Shown: positions 18,264 through 28,371 of the stretch, piece by piece
Position numbering within the stretch: position 1 is the stretch's first letter
How the letters are laid out: each line of letters starts with the position of its first letter
Origin: Roseobacter sp.
Lineage (GTDB): Bacteria; Pseudomonadota; Alphaproteobacteria; Rhodobacterales; Rhodobacteraceae
DNA: 64,000 nucleotides
Reading direction: 5' to 3'
Assembly (NCBI GenBank): GCA_002731875.1
Contig: PCCY01000037.1
Location: 82,557-146,556 of the forward strand
Program-made: the position numbers and the translations under genes
The notes under the pieces: generated by a model
Database searches by the model: none
What the model was told of the DNA's origin: nothing
The model's input: the letters and a program-made list of their open reading frames with translations, nothing else

Positions 18264-19179
18264 TTATTCCTTTCCCGACATGCGCGGTAAACTCACGCCG
18301 CAGCGTCAGATGAAAGATCTGACATGGCTACGCGTCGGTGGCCCGGCAGAGTTTATGTTTCAGCCCGCCGATGTCGATGATCTTGCAGCATTTCTGCACG
18401 CCTTGCCGGTAGACGTCGCGGTTTTCCCGATGGGCGTCGGGTCAAATCTGATCATCCGGGACGGAGGTTTGCGCGGAGTGGTTATCAGGCTTGGCCGCGG
18501 TTTCAATGCGATTACAATAGACGCCGGCGTCGTGACCGCAGGGGCGGCCGCGCTCGATGCGCACGTGGCGCGCAAGGCTGCCGATGCCGGGCTTGACCTT
18601 ACGTTCTTGCGGACCATTCCGGGCAGCATCGGCGGGGCGGTGCGTATGAACGCCGGTTGCTATGGCAGTTATACCGCCGACCATTTCGTGAGCGCCGATG
18701 CGATCACGCGTGGCGGTGACCGCGTGACCCTGACCGCCGCTGATCTTGATTTTGCCTACCGTCAGACAACCTTGCCCGATGGCTTTGTCATTGTTTCGGC
18801 AAGATTCGCGCCTCCTGCAGCGGATCCGGAAGCCCTGCACAAGCGCATGGACGACCAAGTGCGAAAGCGCGACGAAACTCAACCTACCAAAGACCGAAGC
18901 GCTGGTTCCACCTTTCGCAATCCGGCAGGCTTTTCCAGCACCGGACAGGCGGATGATACTCATGACCTGAAAGCATGGAAGGTGATCGAAGATGCCGGAT
19001 TGCGGGGCGCGATGCTGGGCAAGGCCCAGATGAGCCCCAAGCACCCGAACTTTTTGGTTAACACCGGCGAGGCCACCGCAGCCGAGCTTGAAGGTTTGGG
19101 AGAAATGGTGCGAAAAAAGGTTTACGATTCCAGTGGTATCACGCTAGAGTGGGAAATTATGCGCATCGGCGAAAAATAA
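18256..19179 (+). CDS. murB: UDP-N-acetylenolpyruvoylglucosamine reductase MurB
   Basis: MurB is the FAD- and NADPH-dependent reductase that completes UDP-MurNAc synthesis. The 307-residue protein shows the FAD-binding stretches VGGPAEFMF and [13 protein letters not shown], the pyrophosphate-contacting [17 protein letters not shown], and the SAGSTFRNP motif with the catalytic serine. The compact form without the extra domain of the E. coli enzyme is usual for alphaproteobacteria. It overlaps the preceding small gene by eight bases. An 87-base gap separates it from ddl. Confidence 0.96.
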   Translation: MTDYSFPDMRGKLTPQRQMKDLTWLRVGGPAEFMFQPADVDDLAAFLHALPVDVAVFPMGVGSNLIIRDGGLRGVVIRLGRGFNAITIDAGVVTAGAAALDAHVARKAADAGLDLTFLRTIPGSIGGAVRMNAGCYGSYTADHFVSADAITRGGDRVTLTAADLDFAYRQTTLPDGFVIVSARFAPPAADPEALHKRMDDQVRKRDETQPTKDRSAGSTFRNPAGFSSTGQADDTHDLKAWKVIEDAGLRGAMLGKAQMSPKHPNFLVNTGEATAAELEGLGEMVRKKVYDSSGITLEWEIMRIGEK

Positions 19180-19266
19180 TCGCTCGGGCGTTCAGGCACA
19201 GATCGGTATTCGGTCTGCTCTAAAATATATAGGGTCGTTAAAGGCCCAGTAAAAAAGGCACATCGT

Positions 19267-20187
19267 GTGGGAATGTCGAGCAGGACAACCCCGAAAGTAG
19301 CAGTATTGTTGGGTGGACCCTCCGCAGAGCGGGAGGTGTCGCTGTCAACTGGGCGTGCATGCGCTGCGGCTTTGCGGGATGAACATTTCGAGGTCGTCGA
19401 AGTCGATGCCGGCTCCGATCTTTATAACGACCTGCGCTTGGCATCACCTGATGTGGTTCTGAATTGTCTCCACGGTCGGTGGGGCGAAGATGGCTGCGTC
19501 CAGGGAATGCTCGAATGGATGCGTATTCCCTATACACATTCGGGCGTGCTGGCCTCAGCGCTGGCGATGGACAAGCAGCGCAGCAAGGATGTGTTTCGGT
19601 CGGCCGGACTGCCTGTGGTGGAAAGCGTGATTGTCGACGCGTCCGCAGTGCGGGCCGCACATGTCATGGCTCCCCCGTATGTGGTTAAACCCAACAACGA
19701 AGGGTCTTCGGTCGGGGTTTATCTGGTGCAGTCCGAGAACAACGGCCCGCCGCAACTGGACGATGCCATGCCGGAACGGGTGATGGTTGAACGGTACGCG
19801 GCAGGCCGTGAACTGACCACCACCGTGATGGGGCAGCGGCCACTGACCGTGACCGATATCTTGACGACCGGTTGGTATGACTATGACGCCAAATACAAGG
19901 TGGGGGGGTCGACGCATGTGGTTCCCGCCGATGTACCGTCTGAAATTTTCGACCTCTGCATGGACTACGCGTTGCGGGCGCACAACGCACTGGGATGTCG
20001 TGGGGTCAGCCGTACTGATTTTCGCTGGGATGAAACACTGGGTGCGAAGGGTCTGATCTTGCTGGAAACCAACACCCAGCCCGGCATGACTCCGACATCG
20101 CTTTCGCCAGAGCAGGCGCAGGCGGTGGGGATCTCATTTGGTGCGCTGTGTACGTGGATGATCGAGGACGCATCATGCAATCGTTGA
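19267..20187 (+). CDS. ddl: D-alanine:D-alanine ligase
   Basis: Ddl joins two D-alanines with ATP, giving the dipeptide used by MurF. The protein has the N-terminal GGPSAEREVSLSTG loop, the HGRWGEDGCVQG motif, the ATP-grasp strand VVKPNNEGSSVGV and the C-terminal LLETNTQPGMTPTSL with metal ligands. The GTG at 19267 has AAGG eight bases upstream; an ATG two codons later is a possible alternative. ftsQ begins inside its last codons, so the two are coupled. Confidence 0.95.
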   Translation: MGMSSRTTPKVAVLLGGPSAEREVSLSTGRACAAALRDEHFEVVEVDAGSDLYNDLRLASPDVVLNCLHGRWGEDGCVQGMLEWMRIPYTHSGVLASALAMDKQRSKDVFRSAGLPVVESVIVDASAVRAAHVMAPPYVVKPNNEGSSVGVYLVQSENNGPPQLDDAMPERVMVERYAAGRELTTTVMGQRPLTVTDILTTGWYDYDAKYKVGGSTHVVPADVPSEIFDLCMDYALRAHNALGCRGVSRTDFRWDETLGAKGLILLETNTQPGMTPTSLSPEQAQAVGISFGALCTWMIEDASCNR

Positions 20188-21062
20188 TCAATCGCGTCAA
20201 ACCCGCCAAGCAGGCCAAGCCCGACCCGGCTCCGTCCCGCTGGGCTTGGCGTATGCAGCGGTTGATGTTGACCCCGACGTTCCGGTTTGGGTTGCGGGTG
20301 GGGCTGCCGTTCAGTCTGGCGCTGGTCGCAGGTATGATCTACTTGTCGGACGAAGCGCGGCGCGGCCAGTTGATCGAAGTGTACGCAAATGCACGATCGA
20401 GCATCGAACAGCGCCCCGAATTCATGGTCAAGCTGATGGCCATCGACGGTGCCGGGGACCGGCTTGCGGCGCAGGTGCGCGCGGCTGTACCGGTGGAATT
20501 TCCAATCAGTTCGTTTGATCTGGATCTGGCTGCACTGCGGGACACGGTAACCCTGTTGCCCGGGGTCAAGCAGGCGTCGTTGCGCATCAAGCCCGGCGGG
20601 CTTCTTCAGGTTTCCGTTGAGCCGCGCGTGCCCGTGGCGATTTGGCGGAACGAAGACGGGTTGGTTCTGGTCGACGTAGATGGCAGCCCGATCGGAAAGA
20701 TAGAAAATCGGGCAGACCGAACGGATTTGCCCCTGTTGGTAGGCGAGGCGGCAAATACCCGCGTCCCAGAAGCGCTTGAGCTGTTTCGTACCGCTACCCC
20801 GATCAACGCACGCCTGCGCGGCCTGGTGCGGATGGGCGCGCGACGGTGGGACGTGGTTTTGGACCGCGATCAAAGGATAATGCTGCCTGAAACCCAACCT
20901 GTTCAGGCATTGGAGCGGGTTATAGCGTTGGAAAACGCGCAAGAGGTTCTAAGCCGCGACGTAGCGCGGGTAGACATGCGGCTGGCACAGCGTCCGACCG
21001 TACAAATGAACAAAGAAGCCACCCAAGAATGGTGGCGCATCAGGCAGATTTCGGGGCAATGA
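20175..21062 (+). CDS. ftsQ: Cell division protein FtsQ
   Basis: FtsQ is a bitopic divisome protein that connects the cytoplasmic FtsA/FtsZ ring to FtsBL and FtsWI. A basic cytoplasmic stretch with Trp-Arg repeats precedes one membrane helix (about residues 42-58); then come a POTRA domain (VEFPISSFDLDLAALRDTV... LPGVKQASLRI) and the beta domain with VEPRVPVAIWRN. I chose the ATG at 20175, preceded by GAGGA six bases upstream; a GTG nine codons earlier lies deeper in ddl. It overlaps ddl by 13 bases; ftsA follows after four. Confidence 0.93.
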   Translation: MQSLINRVKPAKQAKPDPAPSRWAWRMQRLMLTPTFRFGLRVGLPFSLALVAGMIYLSDEARRGQLIEVYANARSSIEQRPEFMVKLMAIDGAGDRLAAQVRAAVPVEFPISSFDLDLAALRDTVTLLPGVKQASLRIKPGGLLQVSVEPRVPVAIWRNEDGLVLVDVDGSPIGKIENRADRTDLPLLVGEAANTRVPEALELFRTATPINARLRGLVRMGARRWDVVLDRDQRIMLPETQPVQALERVIALENAQEVLSRDVARVDMRLAQRPTVQMNKEATQEWWRIRQISGQ

Positions 21063-21066
21063 GAAG

Positions 21067-22401
21067 ATGATGGACCTATACGACAGCCAGCGATCAATGC
21101 GACATATGCGCAAGCTCGCGATGCAACGCGGCGTGGTGGCTATTCTGGATGTAGGCAGTTCAAAAATTGCCTGCCTGGTGCTTCGGTTCGATGGCACGGG
21201 TCGTGTCTCGGAAGACGGCGAAATCGGGTCACTGGCCGGCCAATCGGGGTTTCGGGTGATCGGTGCCGCGACCACCCGGTCACGCGGGGTGCGGTTTGGT
21301 GAAATCTGCGCCATGCAAGAGACCGAACGTGCTGTGCGCACGGCACTTCAGGCGGCGCAGAAAATGGCCAATATCCGGGTGGATCATGTGATTGCCTGCT
21401 TTTCAGGCGCCGAACCGCGCAGCTATGGGTTGGACGCGGAAATCGACCTAGAGGGGCAGGTTGTCTCGGAGCAGGATGTCGCGCGGGTTCTGGCAAGCTG
21501 TGATGTGCCGGAATATGGCGAAGATCGCGAAGTGCTGCATGCCCAGCCGGTGAATTTCGCCTTGGACAATCGTTCGGGCTTGTCCGACCCGCGCGGGCAG
21601 TTGGGCAACAGCCTGTCGGTAGATTTGCACATGCTGACTGTCGATGGCGCCGCAGTGCAACATTTGGCGCATTGCATCAAGCGGTGCGATCTGGAGCTGG
21701 CAGGGATTGCATCCTCCGCCTATGTCTCGGGCATCTCGTCGCTGGTGGAAGATGAACAAGAACTGGGCGCTGCTTGCATCGACCTGGGCGGGGGCTCGAC
21801 CTCTGTATCGATCTTCATCCGCAAGCACATGATCTACGCAGATAGTGTGCGCATGGGAGGCGATCATATCACCTCTGATATTTCCATGGGCTTGCAGGTG
21901 CCCACTGCCAACGCGGAACGGATCAAGACCTTTTACGGTGGTGTGCATGCGACGGGCATGGACGACCGCGAGATGATAGATATCGGCGGCGATACCGGCG
22001 ACTATGAACATGACCGGCGAACCGTGAGCCGTGCAGAGCTGATCGGCATCATGCGTCCCCGGGTCGAAGAAATACTCGAAGAGGTCAGGGCGCGTCTGGA
22101 TGCCGCTGGGTTCGATCATCTTCCCAGCCAGCAAATCGTGCTGACCGGCGGCGGCAGCCAGATACCCGGACTGGATGGCCTGGCAAGCAAGATACTGGGC
22201 CAGCAGGTACGCCTGGGGCGGCCGCTGCGGGTGCATGGTTTGCCACAGGCCGCGACCGGCCCGAGTTTCGCCTCCGCCGTGGGGCTGGCGCTGTTTGCGG
22301 CCCATCCGCAAGACGAATGGTGGGACTTCGACATCCCCGCTGACCGCTATCCAGCACGGTCGCTCAAGCGGGCTGTCAAGTGGTTCCGAGACAACTGGTG
22401 A
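21067..22401 (+). CDS. ftsA: Cell division protein FtsA
   Basis: FtsA is the actin-like ATPase that tethers FtsZ to the membrane. The 444-residue protein has the phosphate-binding loop AILDVGSSKIACLV, the 1C domain region, a second phosphate loop IDLGGGSTSVSIF, and the adenosine-binding VLTGGGSQIPGLDGL. It ends in a short amphipathic, basic helix (RSLKRAVKWFRDNW) typical of the membrane-targeting tail. The gene starts four bases after ftsQ; two adjacent ATG codons make the exact start ambiguous by one residue. Confidence 0.96.
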   Translation: MMDLYDSQRSMRHMRKLAMQRGVVAILDVGSSKIACLVLRFDGTGRVSEDGEIGSLAGQSGFRVIGAATTRSRGVRFGEICAMQETERAVRTALQAAQKMANIRVDHVIACFSGAEPRSYGLDAEIDLEGQVVSEQDVARVLASCDVPEYGEDREVLHAQPVNFALDNRSGLSDPRGQLGNSLSVDLHMLTVDGAAVQHLAHCIKRCDLELAGIASSAYVSGISSLVEDEQELGAACIDLGGGSTSVSIFIRKHMIYADSVRMGGDHITSDISMGLQVPTANAERIKTFYGGVHATGMDDREMIDIGGDTGDYEHDRRTVSRAELIGIMRPRVEEILEEVRARLDAAGFDHLPSQQIVLTGGGSQIPGLDGLASKILGQQVRLGRPLRVHGLPQAATGPSFASAVGLALFAAHPQDEWWDFDIPADRYPARSLKRAVKWFRDNW

Positions 22402-22485
22402 CCCCTATATGCGGTGTAGGAACCGAAATAGAGGCCAAATCGGCAAAAAAACGCCCATATTATGTGGCAAAACCGTGTTTTCTAG

Positions 22486-22512
22486 GTGACGCAAGGGGCT
22501 AATCCCTATACA
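22486..22512 (+). promoter_or_regulatory. Possible ftsZ promoter
   Basis: GTGACG (22486-22491) and TATACA (22507-22512) are spaced by 15 bases, 62 bases before the ftsZ ATG, in the 173-base gap after ftsA. A short hairpin TGCCC/GGGCA lies further down in the leader. Match to the consensus is partial; a dedicated ftsZ promoter is expected because FtsZ is needed in greater amounts than its neighbours. Confidence 0.3.
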
Positions 22513-22574
22513 ATGTGGGAGAATGCTCAAAAAAATGCCCCGCAAGCGGGCAAAACAATACAGGCGGACGGCTC

Positions 22575-24212
22575 ATGACACTTAATCTCTCAATGCCAGG
22601 ACAAGGCGACTTGAAACCTCGGATCACCGTTTTTGGGGTGGGCGGGGCAGGCGGGAACGCCGTGAACAACATGATCGAGAAAGAGCTCGACGGTGTTGAT
22701 TTCGTGGTCGCCAACACTGACGCGCAAGCGCTTCAGCAGGCGAAAGCCGAGAACCGCGTTCAACTGGGTATCAAGGTAACCGAAGGTCTGGGCGCGGGTG
22801 CCCGTGCCTCTGTCGGGGCCGCCGCTGCCGAAGAAAGCATTGAACAGATCGTCGATCATCTTGCCGGGGCGCACATGTGCTTTATCACTGCCGGTATGGG
22901 TGGTGGCACCGGGACAGGGGCCGCGCCGATCATCGCACAGGCCGCGCGTGAATTGGGTGTTCTGACCGTTGGCGTCGTGACCAAGCCATTCCAGTTTGAA
23001 GGCATCAAGCGGATGCGTCAGGCTGAAGACGGTATCGAGGCGCTGCAAAAGGTCGTCGATACGCTGATCATCATCCCCAACCAGAACCTGTTCCGTTTGG
23101 CGAACGAAAAAACCACCTTTACCGAAGCATTCTCCATGGCGGACGACGTGCTGTACCAAGGTGTCAAAGGCGTAACGGATCTGATGGTCCGACCCGGCCT
23201 GATCAACCTCGACTTTGCGGACGTGCGTGCCGTGATGGACGAGATGGGCAAGGCGATGATGGGCACCGGCGAGGCAGAGGGCGAAGATCGCGCCATCCAG
23301 GCCGCCGAGAAAGCCATCGCGAACCCGCTGCTGGACGAAATCAGCCTGCGCGGTGCCAAGGGCGTTCTGATCAACATCACCGGCGGTCACGACCTGACCC
23401 TGTTCGAACTGGACGAAGCGGCGAACCGTATCCGCGAAGAAGTCGACCCAGACGCGAACATCATTGTCGGTTCCACGCTCGACACCGAACTGGGTGGCGT
23501 GATGCGCGTGAGCGTTGTTGCCACAGGTATCGACGCGGTGGATGTGAATACTGAAATGCCGGTTCCACGTCGCTCCATGTCACAGCCTTTGCCTGCAAAG
23601 ACCGTTTCGGAAGAGCCCGCGCCACAGCCTGTAGCCGCGCCTGCGCCGGTTGCGGCCAAAGTTGAATACGAAGATGAGCAACCGCAGCTTTTCGACAACG
23701 GCACTTCAGGTAACCAAGGTCAGTTCGACGATGAAAGTGTATTGGAAGACAGCGCTGACAGCGATGGTCTGCCAGCCCCCGCGTACCGTCCCGAGGTCGC
23801 GTCGTTTCAACCGCGTCACGATACGGTAGAGGTCCACGAAACCCCGCAAGAGGCATTTGTTGCGCCGCGTGCACCTGCACCTGGCACGCCTTCCCCCGAA
23901 GCGTTGGCTCGGTTGCGCGCCGCGGCGCAAAAAGCGTCCCCGGCCGCGCCTCAACGTGCGCAGCAGCCGCAGGCACCACAGCAACGCCAGCAACCAGCCG
24001 GTGCGGAGCATGCTGAAAAGCGGTTTGGCATCAATTCCCTGATCAATCGCATGACCGGGCATGGCGAAGCCGACGGGCAGCAGCGCCCTGCGCGCCAGCA
24101 ACCACCAGTACAGACCCGCGCCTCTTCGGCAGCGCCGCAGCCACGCGATGTTCATGATGAAGATCAAGAGCGTATTGAGATCCCCGCCTTCCTGCGTCGC
24201 CAAGCGAACTAA
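22575..24212 (+). CDS. ftsZ: Cell division GTPase FtsZ
   Basis: FtsZ is the tubulin-like GTPase that forms the division ring. The 545-residue protein has the GTP loop segments [13 protein letters not shown] and [12 protein letters not shown], the synergy-loop region [11 protein letters not shown], and ends with the conserved peptide [11 protein letters not shown] that binds FtsA. Between the GTPase core (to about residue 320) and that tail lies a ~200-residue disordered linker rich in Pro, Ala, Gln and Glu, long as usual for alphaproteobacteria. I chose the ATG at 22575, before MTLNLSMPG; an in-frame extension upstream overlaps the leader hairpin. Two terminators follow. Confidence 0.97.
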   Translation: MTLNLSMPGQGDLKPRITVFGVGGAGGNAVNNMIEKELDGVDFVVANTDAQALQQAKAENRVQLGIKVTEGLGAGARASVGAAAAEESIEQIVDHLAGAHMCFITAGMGGGTGTGAAPIIAQAARELGVLTVGVVTKPFQFEGIKRMRQAEDGIEALQKVVDTLIIIPNQNLFRLANEKTTFTEAFSMADDVLYQGVKGVTDLMVRPGLINLDFADVRAVMDEMGKAMMGTGEAEGEDRAIQAAEKAIANPLLDEISLRGAKGVLINITGGHDLTLFELDEAANRIREEVDPDANIIVGSTLDTELGGVMRVSVVATGIDAVDVNTEMPVPRRSMSQPLPAKTVSEEPAPQPVAAPAPVAAKVEYEDEQPQLFDNGTSGNQGQFDDESVLEDSADSDGLPAPAYRPEVASFQPRHDTVEVHETPQEAFVAPRAPAPGTPSPEALARLRAAAQKASPAAPQRAQQPQAPQQRQQPAGAEHAEKRFGINSLINRMTGHGEADGQQRPARQQPPVQTRASSAAPQPRDVHDEDQERIEIPAFLRRQAN

Positions 24213-24241
24213 ACCTGTCGAAGACACCTCGTCGACGAAGG

Positions 24242-24271
24242 AAAGGCCATCCCTCAGGGGGTGGCCTTTTT
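24242..24271 (+). terminator. Intrinsic terminator after ftsZ (first)
   Basis: The 8-bp stem AAAGGCCA/TGGCCTTT (24242-24249 with 24262-24269), extended inside by CCC/GGG, is followed by T residues. It lies 30 bases after the ftsZ stop and marks the end of the division gene string. Confidence 0.8.
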
Positions 24272-24294
24272 ACTTGCGGCGTCGGAATCGCTTG

Positions 24295-24322
24295 CCGCAG
24301 CGCAGCATCGGCTGCGGTTTTT
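24295..24322 (+). terminator. Intrinsic terminator after ftsZ (second)
   Basis: The 7-bp stem CCGCAGC/GCTGCGG (24295-24301 with 24311-24317) is followed by five T. It stands 23 bases after the first terminator, giving a tandem stop before lpxC. The remaining ~250 bases to the lpxC start are AT-rich and presumably carry the lpxC promoter. Confidence 0.75.
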
Positions 24323-24581
24323 CTGTCACATCGCAGGTGGTTTTTGTAACCAGGACATAAAAAAGCCAAAGTTTCTGTTCACGGAAGTCAGCCAAAATGA
24401 TCGCTCTGTAGCGGAAAAAATATAGATATATCAATATGTTACGTGAAGATTTGGAAAAATAGGCGCAATTGTGACAGTGATGTTTCAGACGGTAGCAATG
24501 ATTGAATTGAGCATTCGGAACGGTGCCTTTAGGTGTAGGTTCAACTTAGACAAACGATCTTTGGAACGTTGGGAATTGACC

Positions 24582-25505
24582 GTGCAGACAACCATAAAGA
24601 CACCGATCAGCTTTAGCGGCACTGGCTTGCATTCCGGTTTGGCTGCAACCGTTGTGATACGTCCGGCCAGTGCACATCATGGCATCTGGTTTTCACGCAG
24701 CGACGTCGAAGTGGGTGATCGCCTGATCCCTGCGCGTTGGGATGCCGTCAACCGTTCCCCGCTGTGCACCAAACTTGAGAATAGCTCGGGTTTGCAGGTT
24801 TCGACCGTCGAACATCTTATGGCGGCGCTTGCAGGGTGTGGAATCCACAACGCTCTGATCGAGATTGACGGTCCCGAAGTACCAATTCTCGACGGCTCTT
24901 CGGCCCCTTTTGTTCGTGGTATCATGCAGCGCGGTGTGCGCATGTTGACCGCCCCGGTATTTGCCCTTGAGGTGTTGAAAACTGTCACGATCACCGAAGG
25001 CGATGCAACTGCGACCATCGCACCCAGCGACACGCTGAAGATCGATTTTGAGATCGATTTCGTCGATGCCGCGATTGGTCACCAGCAAAAATCGCTGGTG
25101 ATGAACAACGGCAGCTTTGCCCGTGAACTGTGTGACAGCAGAACCTTCTGTCGCCAGGCAGACGTGGACGCCATGCAAGCCAATGGCCTTGCCCTTGGCG
25201 GGAGCGCCGGCGAGAACGCTATCGTGTTCGAAGGCGACAAGGTGCTTAGCCCCGGCGGGCTGCGTCATGCCGACGAACCCGTGCGTCACAAGATGCTTGA
25301 CGCTTTGGGCGACCTTGCTTTGGCAGGCGCACCACTGATTGGCCATTACACTGGCATTCGTGCCGGGCACACCATGACAAACACGTTGTTGCGTGCGCTT
25401 TTCGCGACCCCGGGTGCCGTGCGGATGGTTGAATGCGATGCCGCGATGACGTCGCGTCTTCCGGGCTATGGGCTTGTTATGGCGGAAATCCCCGCAGTGG
25501 CCTGA
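24582..25505 (+). CDS. lpxC: UDP-3-O-acyl-N-acetylglucosamine deacetylase LpxC
   Basis: LpxC is the zinc deacetylase that commits UDP-acyl-GlcNAc to lipid A synthesis. It has the SFSGTGLHSG start, the zinc and substrate motif VEHLMAALAGCGIHN, and the second zinc motif HKMLDALGDLALAG. I chose the GTG at 24582 because the family begins right there (QTTIKTPISFSG...); an ATG 37 codons upstream would add a stretch that does not look conserved. That gives 307 residues, the usual length. It stands after the double ftsZ terminator and so is probably transcribed on its own. Confidence 0.95.
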   Translation: MQTTIKTPISFSGTGLHSGLAATVVIRPASAHHGIWFSRSDVEVGDRLIPARWDAVNRSPLCTKLENSSGLQVSTVEHLMAALAGCGIHNALIEIDGPEVPILDGSSAPFVRGIMQRGVRMLTAPVFALEVLKTVTITEGDATATIAPSDTLKIDFEIDFVDAAIGHQQKSLVMNNGSFARELCDSRTFCRQADVDAMQANGLALGGSAGENAIVFEGDKVLSPGGLRHADEPVRHKMLDALGDLALAGAPLIGHYTGIRAGHTMTNTLLRALFATPGAVRMVECDAAMTSRLPGYGLVMAEIPAVA

Positions 25506-25726
25506 CTGCTGCTGAAATTGCCTGTTCATCAGATCGTGTACAAGCGTTAACGGCGGTTGAAACTCACGTGGCGCTTGGGTAATCGTTGATATAATTGAAC
25601 AGGGGTCGGCAGGCTAAATTCCAGCTGAGTTTTAGGGATCGCACGACCCCAGCGATACCTTGTGCTGGTCATTGGCAAAAGCGTAACGTAAGACGTGACA
25701 GTGGGAAAGAAACGAGGGTGAACAGC

Positions 25727-26596
25727 ATGACAGGTGCGAAGTCGCGCAAGCGGTTGGTCGGTGCGGTGCTAGTAGTTGCGGTGCTTGGGGCTTGCGGTAA
25801 CCAGGATAGCGGTCGCAGAACCAAGAGCTTTTTCAACTCTCAGGAAATCCCTCTCGAGACCTATTCAGCCGAACAGATTTACGAGCGCGGCGAATTTGAA
25901 TTGAACCGCAAGCGCCCGGCGGATGCTGCTGAATATTTCTCAGAGATCGAAAGGCTGTATCCGTATTCGGATTGGGCGAAACGTGCGTTGATCATGCAAG
26001 CCTATTCGTACCATCAGGACAAAGATTACGAAAACAGCCGCGCCGCCGCGCAACGGTATATTGATTTCTTCCCTGATGATGATGACGCGTCATACGCCAG
26101 CTATCTCTTGGCGCTCAGCTATTATGATCAGATTGACGAGGTCGGACGCGATCAAGGGCTGACCTTTCAGGCGCTGCAAGCCTTGCGTCAGGTTATCGAA
26201 GGTTACCCTGACAGCGAATACGCCCGTTCTGCGGTTCTGAAGTTCGATCTGGCCTTCGATCACCTTGCAGGCAAGGAAATGGAAGTCGGGCGCTATTATC
26301 TGCGCCGCAAGCATTATACCGCGGCCATTAACCGGTTCCGTGTCGTCGTCGAGGATTTCCAGACCACGACCCACACCGCAGAGGCATTGCACCGCCTTGT
26401 CGAAGCCTATCTGTCATTGGGTCTTACGGACGAGGCGCAGACTGCTGGCGCGATCCTGGGCTATAACTACAGATCAACCGAATGGTACGAGGCGAGCTAC
26501 AAGCTGCTGACCGGCAAAGGGTTGGAGATGAAGTCATTTGGCGACAATTGGCTGACCGCGATCTATCGGCAGACCATCAAGGGCGAGTGGCTCTGA
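25727..26596 (+). CDS. bamD: Outer membrane protein assembly lipoprotein BamD
   Basis: BamD is the essential lipoprotein partner of BamA in the machine that inserts beta-barrel proteins into the outer membrane. The sequence begins with a basic start and a hydrophobic signal ending in the lipobox L20-G-A-C23, followed by about five TPR repeats (for example YERGEFELNRKRPADAAEYF and RRKHYTAAINRFRVVVEDF). The ATG at 25727 has GAGG nine bases upstream and gives a proper lipoprotein signal; an in-frame extension of 44 residues has none of this. 289 residues is normal. recN follows 38 bases later. Confidence 0.94.
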   Translation: MTGAKSRKRLVGAVLVVAVLGACGNQDSGRRTKSFFNSQEIPLETYSAEQIYERGEFELNRKRPADAAEYFSEIERLYPYSDWAKRALIMQAYSYHQDKDYENSRAAAQRYIDFFPDDDDASYASYLLALSYYDQIDEVGRDQGLTFQALQALRQVIEGYPDSEYARSAVLKFDLAFDHLAGKEMEVGRYYLRRKHYTAAINRFRVVVEDFQTTTHTAEALHRLVEAYLSLGLTDEAQTAGAILGYNYRSTEWYEASYKLLTGKGLEMKSFGDNWLTAIYRQTIKGEWL

Positions 26597-26634
26597 CCCA
26601 AGCGCGGCTGTGCGACCTACACGGAATGTAACCC

Positions 26635-28296
26635 ATGCTACGCGGCCTAGACATCTCGGATATGTTGATCATCGACCGGCTGGAACTGGCGTTTCAGCCG
26701 GGTCTCAATGTGCTAACTGGTGAAACCGGGGCGGGTAAATCCATTCTTCTTGACAGTCTGGGGTTCGTGCTTGGGTGGCGTGGGCGGGCCGATCTGGTGC
26801 GACAGGGGGCGGACCAAGGCGAAGTGACGGCGTGGTTCGACCTGCCTGACGGGCACCCCGCACATGCGGTGCTGGACGCGGCCGGGTTGCCGGGCGGGCC
26901 GGAGCTGATCTTGCGGCGTATCAACGGGTCGGACGGGCGCAAGACGGCGTGGGTCAATGACCGCCGCTGTTCGGGCGAAGTTTTGCGGGCGTTGTCGGAA
27001 ACGTTGGTGGAGCTTCACGGTCAGCATGACGATCGAGGCTTGCTTGACCCCAAGGGCCACCGAGCCATCCTGGACGAATTTGCCGACAACAGCAGCTTGC
27101 GCGAAGCGGTGCGCGAGGCCTGGGGCGCGTTGAACGCTGCACGCAAGGCAGCGCAGAAAGCCGCCAAGGATCGCGATGCAATCGCAGCGGAAGAAGAATT
27201 TCTGCGTCATGCGGTGGCAGAGTTGGACAAGCTGAACCCGGAACCGGGGGAAGAGGCCCAGCTTGATGTGCGCCGCCGGATGATGCAAGGGGCTGAAAAA
27301 ATCCGCACGGATGTGGTCAATGCCTATGAAATGCTTGGCCAGGGCGGTGCGGAAACCCAGATTGGTGATGCGTTACGCTGGCTTGACGGCGTTGCGCACA
27401 AGGCCGAAGGGGCACTGGAAGCTCCCTTGGCGGCTTTGTCGCGCGCGATGATCGAATTAGACGACGCGATGGAGGGTATCGCGGCTGCAATTGACGTGAT
27501 GTCGTTCAATCCGGTCGAACTGGAGGAAACCGAAGAGCGGCTGTTCGCGATCCGCGCGATGGCCCGCAAGCACGACGTGCAGCCAGATGATCTTGCCGGT
27601 TTCGCCGATACGCTGCGCAGCAAGCTCGAAGCGCTCGATGCCGGTGATGCGGCCCAGGCAGAGCTTGAGAAGAAGGTGCGTGAAACGCAGGCTATTTACG
27701 ATGCAGCCATCGGCGCTTTGACGGCATCGCGGGCTAAATCGGCCAAAAAGCTTGATGCGGCTGTTGCCGAAGAACTGACCCCGCTCAAGATGGAAAGGGC
27801 GATCTTTCAGACGCAGGTCACCCCTGATACTGCTGGTCCAGATGGCGGTGACATGGTGTCTTTTACCGTCGCACCCAACCCCGGCGCACCCGCAGGGCCT
27901 TTGGGCAAGATAGCCTCCGGCGGCGAGCTTAGTCGTTTTTTGTTGGCGCTCAAGGTGTGCCTGGCCAAGGGACAAACCGGTCTGACGATGATTTTCGATG
28001 AAATCGACCGGGGCGTTGGCGGGGCGACGGCGGATGCGGTGGGAAGACGTCTTGCCGCGCTGTCAAAAGGCGGGCAAGTGTTGGTAGTGACCCATTCACC
28101 GCAGGTTGCCGCGTTGGGCGCGCATCATTGGCGCGTGTCGAAAACCGTGTCAGATGGCATGACGCTGTCGACCGTCACCCCGCTTTCGGACGTCGAACGG
28201 GTGGACGAGGTTGCCCGCATGTTGTCAGGCGATACGATCACGCAAGCAGCGCGTGCTGCCGCCCGCGAGTTGTTGGGCGCGGAATATGCAGGCTGA
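26635..28296 (+). CDS. recN: DNA repair protein RecN
   Basis: RecN is an SMC-like ATPase acting early in double-strand break repair. The 553-residue protein has the Walker A loop GETGAGKS near the N-terminus, the HGQHDDRGLLDPKGHR segment typical of RecN, a central coiled coil rich in Ala, Glu and Lys (about residues 155-390), the ABC signature region IASGGELSRFLLALK, Walker B IFDEIDRGVGG, and the H-loop VVTHSPQVAA. bamD-recN adjacency is common in alphaproteobacteria. No LexA-type operator is obvious in the short gap upstream. Confidence 0.96.
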   Translation: MLRGLDISDMLIIDRLELAFQPGLNVLTGETGAGKSILLDSLGFVLGWRGRADLVRQGADQGEVTAWFDLPDGHPAHAVLDAAGLPGGPELILRRINGSDGRKTAWVNDRRCSGEVLRALSETLVELHGQHDDRGLLDPKGHRAILDEFADNSSLREAVREAWGALNAARKAAQKAAKDRDAIAAEEEFLRHAVAELDKLNPEPGEEAQLDVRRRMMQGAEKIRTDVVNAYEMLGQGGAETQIGDALRWLDGVAHKAEGALEAPLAALSRAMIELDDAMEGIAAAIDVMSFNPVELEETEERLFAIRAMARKHDVQPDDLAGFADTLRSKLEALDAGDAAQAELEKKVRETQAIYDAAIGALTASRAKSAKKLDAAVAEELTPLKMERAIFQTQVTPDTAGPDGGDMVSFTVAPNPGAPAGPLGKIASGGELSRFLLALKVCLAKGQTGLTMIFDEIDRGVGGATADAVGRRLAALSKGGQVLVVTHSPQVAALGAHHWRVSKTVSDGMTLSTVTPLSDVERVDEVARMLSGDTITQAARAAARELLGAEYAG

Positions 28297-28371
28297 GGAT
28301 ATAGTGCCGTTGTCGGGTCATCTCTCGGGCCATCACCGTCCTGACACAAGGTACCCTGAAACGTAGTCGCT

